Of a stretch of DNA of 64,000 bases, positions 60,011 through 64,000 are shown one piece after another. The notes below the pieces were generated by a model. It was given only the letters and a program-made list of their open reading frames with translations. It made no database searches and was not told where the DNA came from. Each line of letters opens with the position of its first letter. Position 1 is the stretch's first letter. Source of the DNA: Celeribacter arenosi (lineage in GTDB: Bacteria; Pseudomonadota; Alphaproteobacteria; Rhodobacterales; Rhodobacteraceae); NCBI RefSeq assembly GCF_039539485.1, contig NZ_BAABDF010000007.1:558001-622000 (forward strand), in the 5' to 3' direction. Position numbers and translations under genes: made by a program.

Positions 60011-61830
60011 TCGACCGTCACGGACTTTGCAAGGTTGCGCGGTTGGTCGACGTCCGTGCCTTTTGCCACAGCGGTGTGATAGGCGATCAATTGGGCAGGG
60101 ATCGCGTAAACAATCGGCGCGAGGAAGTCGGGGACTTCGGGCATTTGAACCGTGCGCCAAACGCCTTCCGATGCGATTTCCAACCCGACGCGGTCGGACA
60201 CCAATAGCACCTTGCCGCCACGCGCCATGACTTCCTGCATGTTGGACACGGTCTTTTCGAACAGTGCATCATGAGGGGCAAAGACGATCACGGGCATATG
60301 CGCGTCGATGAGCGCGATAGGTCCGTGTTTCAGTTCGCCTGATGCATAAGCTTCGGCGTGTATATAGCTGATTTCTTTTAGTTTAAGAGCGCCTTCGTGG
60401 GCAATGGGATACATCTGCCCGCGCCCCAAGAACAGCACGTCGGTGGCCTCGCTGAGCGCTTGGCTCACTTCGTTCAGGGTTTCATCCAGATCAAGCGCGC
60501 GGGTCATGATGCCCGGCAAAGTGCGCAGCGACGTCAGGTGGTCGTCCAGTGCGGCATCGTTAATCGTACCGCGCGCCCGCGCTGCCTCCAACGCGAGAAG
60601 CGCGAGCACCGTCAGCTGACAGGAAAACGCCTTGGTCGATGCAACCCCGACCTCGACGCCGGCCAGAATGGGCAGGGCAACATCACTCTCACGGGCGATG
60701 GAGGATTCGGGGACGTTGACGACCGAAGCAATCGTTGCGGCCTTCCCCTTCATGTAGCGAAGTGCGGCCAGCGTATCGGCGGTTTCGCCCGACTGGCTGA
60801 CAAAGATCGCCAAGGTGCGCGGTGAGACGGGCGGTTCGCGATAGCGAAATTCGGACGCCACATCGATTTCCACAGGCAGGCGCGCGACTTTCTCGAACCA
60901 GTATTTTGCAGCGAAACAGGCAAAATACGCGGTGCCGCAGGCCACCATCACCACCCGGTCATAGGCGGAAAAATCGAGCCCCGGATCAGGCAGGACAATT
61001 CTGCGCCCATCACCGGAGAGGTAGTAGGACAGGGCCTCGCCAATCACCGTTGGCTGCTCGGCAATTTCTTTGGCCATAAAGTGTTTGTGCCCGGCCTTTT
61101 CGATCCGCGCGGAGTCCAGCCGGATTTCGCGACGCTCGCGCTGAACCTGCGCACCGGTTTCGTCAAAAATCTCGACGGAGGTGCGGGTGACAACCGCGCG
61201 GTCGCCGTCCTCAAGGTAGGTGATCAGATGTGTCAGAGGGGCCAGAGCAATGGCGTCTGAACCCACGAACATCTCGCCATCCCCGTGCCCGATCGCGAGA
61301 GGCGGACCATGGCGCGCCGCAATCAGGAGATCGTCCTGACCGTCGAACAGAAAACACAGCGCAAATGCCCCTTCGAGTTCATTGATGGTCGCCATTGCGG
61401 CGTCGACATGGGACATGCCCGCGTCGAGATAGCTTTGCGCCAGCAGCGCGATGGTTTCAGTGTCGGTGTCGGTCGTGAATTGATAGCCGGCCGCAGTGAC
61501 CTTTGCGCGCAATTCGCGGAAATTTTCGATAATGCCGTTATGGACCACCGCAACAGGCCCTGCTTTATGCGGGTGCGCGTTGGTTTCGGTTGGCGCGCCA
61601 TGGGTTGCCCAGCGTGTGTGGCCGACGCCCGACTTTCCGGCGAGCGGTTCGTGCACGAGTTTGTCCGACAGGTTCACCAGTTTGCCCACGGCACGGCGGC
61701 GGTCGAGGTGACCGTCATGAATGGTGGCAATGCCCGCGCTGTCGTAGCCGCGATATTCGAGCCGTTTGAGCGCCTCGACCAAGAGTGGCGCAACTTCGTG
61801 CTGACCCAAAACACCTACGATTCCACACAT
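60007..61830 (-). CDS. glmS: Glutamine--fructose-6-phosphate aminotransferase (isomerising)
   Basis: 607 aa, standard length. Makes glucosamine-6-P for cell wall and LPS. After Met removal the nucleophile Cys is N-terminal (CGIVGVLGQHEVAPLL). The amidotransferase has LEYRGYDSAGI and VGHTRWATHG; the two SIS isomerase lobes include VACGTAYFACFAAKYW, VSQSGETADTLAAL and the C-terminal LAKSVTVE. No glmS ribozyme is seen upstream (the upstream gene ends one base away), as expected for Gram-negatives. Confidence 0.97.
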   Translation of the reverse strand: MCGIVGVLGQHEVAPLLVEALKRLEYRGYDSAGIATIHDGHLDRRRAVGKLVNLSDKLVHEPLAGKSGVGHTRWATHGAPTETNAHPHKAGPVAVVHNGIIENFRELRAKVTAAGYQFTTDTDTETIALLAQSYLDAGMSHVDAAMATINELEGAFALCFLFDGQDDLLIAARHGPPLAIGHGDGEMFVGSDAIALAPLTHLITYLEDGDRAVVTRTSVEIFDETGAQVQRERREIRLDSARIEKAGHKHFMAKEIAEQPTVIGEALSYYLSGDGRRIVLPDPGLDFSAYDRVVMVACGTAYFACFAAKYWFEKVARLPVEIDVASEFRYREPPVSPRTLAIFVSQSGETADTLAALRYMKGKAATIASVVNVPESSIARESDVALPILAGVEVGVASTKAFSCQLTVLALLALEAARARGTINDAALDDHLTSLRTLPGIMTRALDLDETLNEVSQALSEATDVLFLGRGQMYPIAHEGALKLKEISYIHAEAYASGELKHGPIALIDAHMPVIVFAPHDALFEKTVSNMQEVMARGGKVLLVSDRVGLEIASEGVWRTVQMPEVPDFLAPIVYAIPAQLIAYHTAVAKGTDVDQPRNLAKSVTVE

Positions 61831-61831
61831 C

Positions 61832-63181
61832 TTATTGCCCTTTCTTGGCGGCTTTGGCCGCTCTCAACCGCGCGAACATTCTTTCGGCGAGGCCTGGCTT
61901 GTTTAACTGTTTTGCGCGCGCGATGGCCAAGGCACCTGCCTCGACATCGCTCGTAATCACGGATCCACTTGCCGTCATCGCATTGTCGCCCACTGTCACC
62001 GGCGCAACCAGCATCGTGTTGGATCCGATAAAGGCATCGCGGCCAATGGTTGTGCGGTGTTTGAACACGCCGTCGTAGTTACACGTAATCGTCCCCGCCC
62101 CGACATTCGTGCGATCACCGATTTCCGCATCACCGATGTAGGTGAGGTGGTTGACCTTCGTGCCTTCGCCGATCAACGCGTTTTTGATTTCCACGAAATT
62201 GCCGATGTGGGCGTCATTCGAAATCTCGGCGCCCGGGCGCAGCCGCGCATAGGGTCCGACGGTCGCGCCCATAGAAACATGGCAGCCTTCCAAATGGGAG
62301 AACGCGCGAATGCGTGCGCCGCTTTCGATAGTGACGCCGGGGCCAAAGACCACATTGGGTTCAATCACGGCGTCGCGCCCCAGTAGCGTGTCGAGCGAGA
62401 AAAACACCGTATCGGGTGAGGTGAGGGTTACACCGTTTTCAAGCGCCTCGGCGCGCTTCAGCGACTGGAAAATCGCTTCCGCGCGCGCCAGTTCCGCGCG
62501 CGTGTTCACGCCCAATGTCTCGGCTTCGTCGCAGGTGACGGCAGTCGCGGTTTTACCGTTCTCCCATGCAAGCGCGACGAGATCGGGCAGGTAGTACTCG
62601 CTCGCTGCATTGTCATTGCCGATCTTGTCGATAAGCGCAAAAATCGTTTCCGCATCGCAGCACACCACGCCGGAATTGCAAAACGTGATGGCCCGCTCTG
62701 CTTCGGACGCGTCTTTGAACTCGACGATCCGCGCGAGTTTTTCGCCCTCCATCACCAAGCGGCCATAGCGGGCGGGGTCGGCGGCCTCAAACCCGAGGAA
62801 CACGATATCCGAGATCTCGCGGGCGGCCTTCATATTTTCGAGCGTTCCGCCAGTGATAAACGGTGTGTCGCCATAAAGGACGAAGACATCGCCTTCAAAG
62901 CCGCTCAGGGCATCACGCGCCTGAGCAACTGCATGGGCGGTTCCGAGCTGTTCTTCCTGCCGGACCGTGATGATGTCGGGATCAAATGCCTGTGCCTGCG
63001 CGGCCACTGCGTCCCCGCCATGGCCGACCACAACAACCGTGCGAGAGGGCTCAAGAGTACCACCCGCGACGAGCGCATGCGCAAATAGCGGCGCATTTCC
63101 AAGCGGGTGGAGCACTTTGGGCAGGTCGGAGTTCATGCGGGTGCCTTGCCCCGCGGCGAGTAGGATGAGCGCGTTGGCCAT
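61832..63181 (-). CDS. glmU: Bifunctional UDP-GlcNAc pyrophosphorylase/GlcN-1-P acetyltransferase
   Basis: 449 aa from the ATG at 63181. Performs the last two steps to UDP-GlcNAc. The uridylyltransferase domain starts LLAAGQGTRMNSDLPKVLHP; the hexapeptide left-handed beta-helix acetyltransferase follows from about 250 (GPYARLRPGAEISNDAHIGNFVEIK, GAGTITCNYDG). One base separates it from glmS. Together with glmM (27 kb) the window encodes all UDP-GlcNAc enzymes. Divergent from gph. Confidence 0.97.
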   Translation of the reverse strand: MANALILLAAGQGTRMNSDLPKVLHPLGNAPLFAHALVAGGTLEPSRTVVVVGHGGDAVAAQAQAFDPDIITVRQEEQLGTAHAVAQARDALSGFEGDVFVLYGDTPFITGGTLENMKAAREISDIVFLGFEAADPARYGRLVMEGEKLARIVEFKDASEAERAITFCNSGVVCCDAETIFALIDKIGNDNAASEYYLPDLVALAWENGKTATAVTCDEAETLGVNTRAELARAEAIFQSLKRAEALENGVTLTSPDTVFFSLDTLLGRDAVIEPNVVFGPGVTIESGARIRAFSHLEGCHVSMGATVGPYARLRPGAEISNDAHIGNFVEIKNALIGEGTKVNHLTYIGDAEIGDRTNVGAGTITCNYDGVFKHRTTIGRDAFIGSNTMLVAPVTVGDNAMTASGSVITSDVEAGALAIARAKQLNKPGLAERMFARLRAAKAAKKGQ

Positions 63182-63323
63182 ATGTCGTCCCGATCTGCTC
63201 TTTTCTTTGTTCGACTGCCGTTTTACCCATGTAGCGAGGCGCGGCAAGGCTTGTCGTGTCACTTATTCTGACGACAGGTTACATCTGTCGACACGGCGTT
63301 GCCAGCGGACAGGGATAGCATTC
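63182..63323. promoter_or_regulatory. Divergent glmU/gph promoter region
   Basis: 142 bases. Contains a perfect dyad CGACAG (63272-63277)/CTGTCG (63285-63290) with a seven-base spacer, next to GTCA/TGAC arms on its left. These may be operators. No clear -10/-35 pair was identified. Confidence 0.35.
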
Positions 63324-63989
63324 ATGCGGACGGTTATATTCGATCTTGACGGAACGCTGGCGGATACCTCCGCGGATTTGATCGCGGCGGCCAACAGTTG
63401 CTTTCGCGATCTCGGCTATGGAGTGGTGCTCGATCCGGTGGCCGATGCGCGCACCGCCTTTCGGGGTGGCAAGGCGATGTTGCGTCTCGGGTTTTCGCGC
63501 GTGTTGGCGGGGTATAACGACGCCGATGTGGATGCCCAGTATCAGCCGTTCATCGACGCCTATGCGGAATCCATCGACGTTCACACGCGTCTTTATGACG
63601 GCGCGGCGGAGGCGATAGACGGCCTGCGGACGGCAGGCTATGCGGTCGGTATCTGCACAAACAAACCCGAAAGCCTCGCCGACCGGTTGTTGGTATCACT
63701 CGGTGTGCGCGACATGTTCGGATCCATGATTGGGGCGAAAACGGTTGGCGTGAGCAAACCCGATCCGAAACCCTACATCGCAGCCGTCGAAGAAGCCGGC
63801 GGCACCCTGTCACAAAGCTATCTGGTCGGGGACACAGAAACCGATCGCGCGACCGCGCGGGCCGCGGGAGTGTCCTGTGCCTTGGTCACATTCGGGCCTG
63901 ATGGGGAGGGTGTGAAATCGCTCGAACCTGAGGCATTGCTGCATTCTTACGCATTCCTGTCGCAGGTTACGGCGGAGCTGATCGGATGA
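63324..63989 (+). CDS. gph: Phosphoglycolate phosphatase, HAD family
   Basis: 221 aa from the ATG at 63324. Dephosphorylates 2-phosphoglycolate from DNA repair or photorespiration-like reactions. HAD motif I is IFDLDGTLADTSADL, motif II ICTNKPE, the Lys region VSKPDPKPY, and motif IV LVGDTETDRATA. The stop overlaps the ATG of a further gene (ATGA) at the window edge. Confidence 0.92.
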   Translation: MRTVIFDLDGTLADTSADLIAAANSCFRDLGYGVVLDPVADARTAFRGGKAMLRLGFSRVLAGYNDADVDAQYQPFIDAYAESIDVHTRLYDGAAEAIDGLRTAGYAVGICTNKPESLADRLLVSLGVRDMFGSMIGAKTVGVSKPDPKPYIAAVEEAGGTLSQSYLVGDTETDRATARAAGVSCALVTFGPDGEGVKSLEPEALLHSYAFLSQVTAELIG

Positions 63990-64000
63990 GCGAAGAAATC
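63986..64000 (+). CDS. Start of an unknown gene cut by the window end
   Basis: An ATG overlapping the gph stop begins MSEEI and runs off the end. Overlap of this kind suggests the next gene of a gph operon, but five codons are too few to identify it. Confidence 0.4.

Noticed and set aside
61832..61835. Possible glmS ribozyme or leader between glmU and glmS
   Set aside because: Only one base separates the genes, so there is no room for a leader element.

Overview
This window reads as an ordinary chromosomal stretch of a marine-type alphaproteobacterium of the Rhodobacteraceae (Roseobacter group). The basis is gene content and order: a ferredoxin VI-type 2Fe-2S protein, a DUF6446-like gene lodged between glyQ and glyS, a SAM-II riboswitch in front of metZ, a FolB with a long extra C-terminal domain, two Hint-domain proteins, a VPEID-CTERM-like small protein and a perfect CtrA-type box. 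Base composition is fairly GC-rich throughout. I see no rRNA, tRNA, CRISPR array, insertion sequence or prophage.

Region by region. 1-5.3 kb: end of a ferredoxin gene, an FG-GAP exported protein, purU and purD (converging), then xseA and a small exported protein. 5.3-11.6 kb: an AlkB-type monooxygenase, ftsY followed by an unknown gene and a DMT exporter, ispZ, a glutathione transferase and an alpha/beta hydrolase. 11.6-15.8 kb: SAM-II riboswitch plus terminator, metZ, folE2 and trkH. 15.8-24.1 kb: a trypsin-like protein that has lost its catalytic His and Ser, glyQ-DUF6446-glyS, and a PPDK-like enzyme. 24.2-30.3 kb: SleB-type hydrolase, folB-folP-glmM, two small membrane proteins (one with a VPEID-CTERM-like tail) and ilvC. 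30.4-38.2 kb: Hint protein, tandem Lrp regulators, a polyol dehydrogenase, pepN, a second Hint protein and an AHSA1 protein. 38.4-45.7 kb: glcB, a PuuD-like amidotransferase, GNAT, a small membrane methyltransferase and pntAB. 45.8-50.4 kb: two Tat-type thioredoxins around a CcdA/SoxV protein, DUF3422 and a YeeE/YedE transporter. 50.6-57.7 kb: a five-gene peptide ABC transporter divergent from an M20 amidohydrolase. 57.7-64 kb: moaA, an AlkD-like protein, GNAT, glmS and glmU on the minus strand, and gph divergent on the plus strand.

How the genes connect: glmS, glmM and glmU together supply the whole fructose-6-phosphate to UDP-GlcNAc route, although glmM sits in the folate operon. folE2, folB and folP are three folate steps, and purU and purD use one-carbon and purine intermediates. 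The thioredoxin/CcdA/YeeE block looks like periplasmic thiol and reduced-sulfur handling. The ABC operon and the amidohydrolase look like import and cleavage of a peptide or N-acyl amino acid, with a 20-bp palindrome between them as a possible operator.

The strongest items for a second look are the VPEID-CTERM-like protein with a CtrA box in its promoter, the SAM-II riboswitch with attenuator, the pseudoprotease, the FolB fusion, the paired Hint proteins, and several well-formed intergenic palindromes in front of ilvC, pntA and the amidohydrolase. I did not find a clearly novel multi-gene system.
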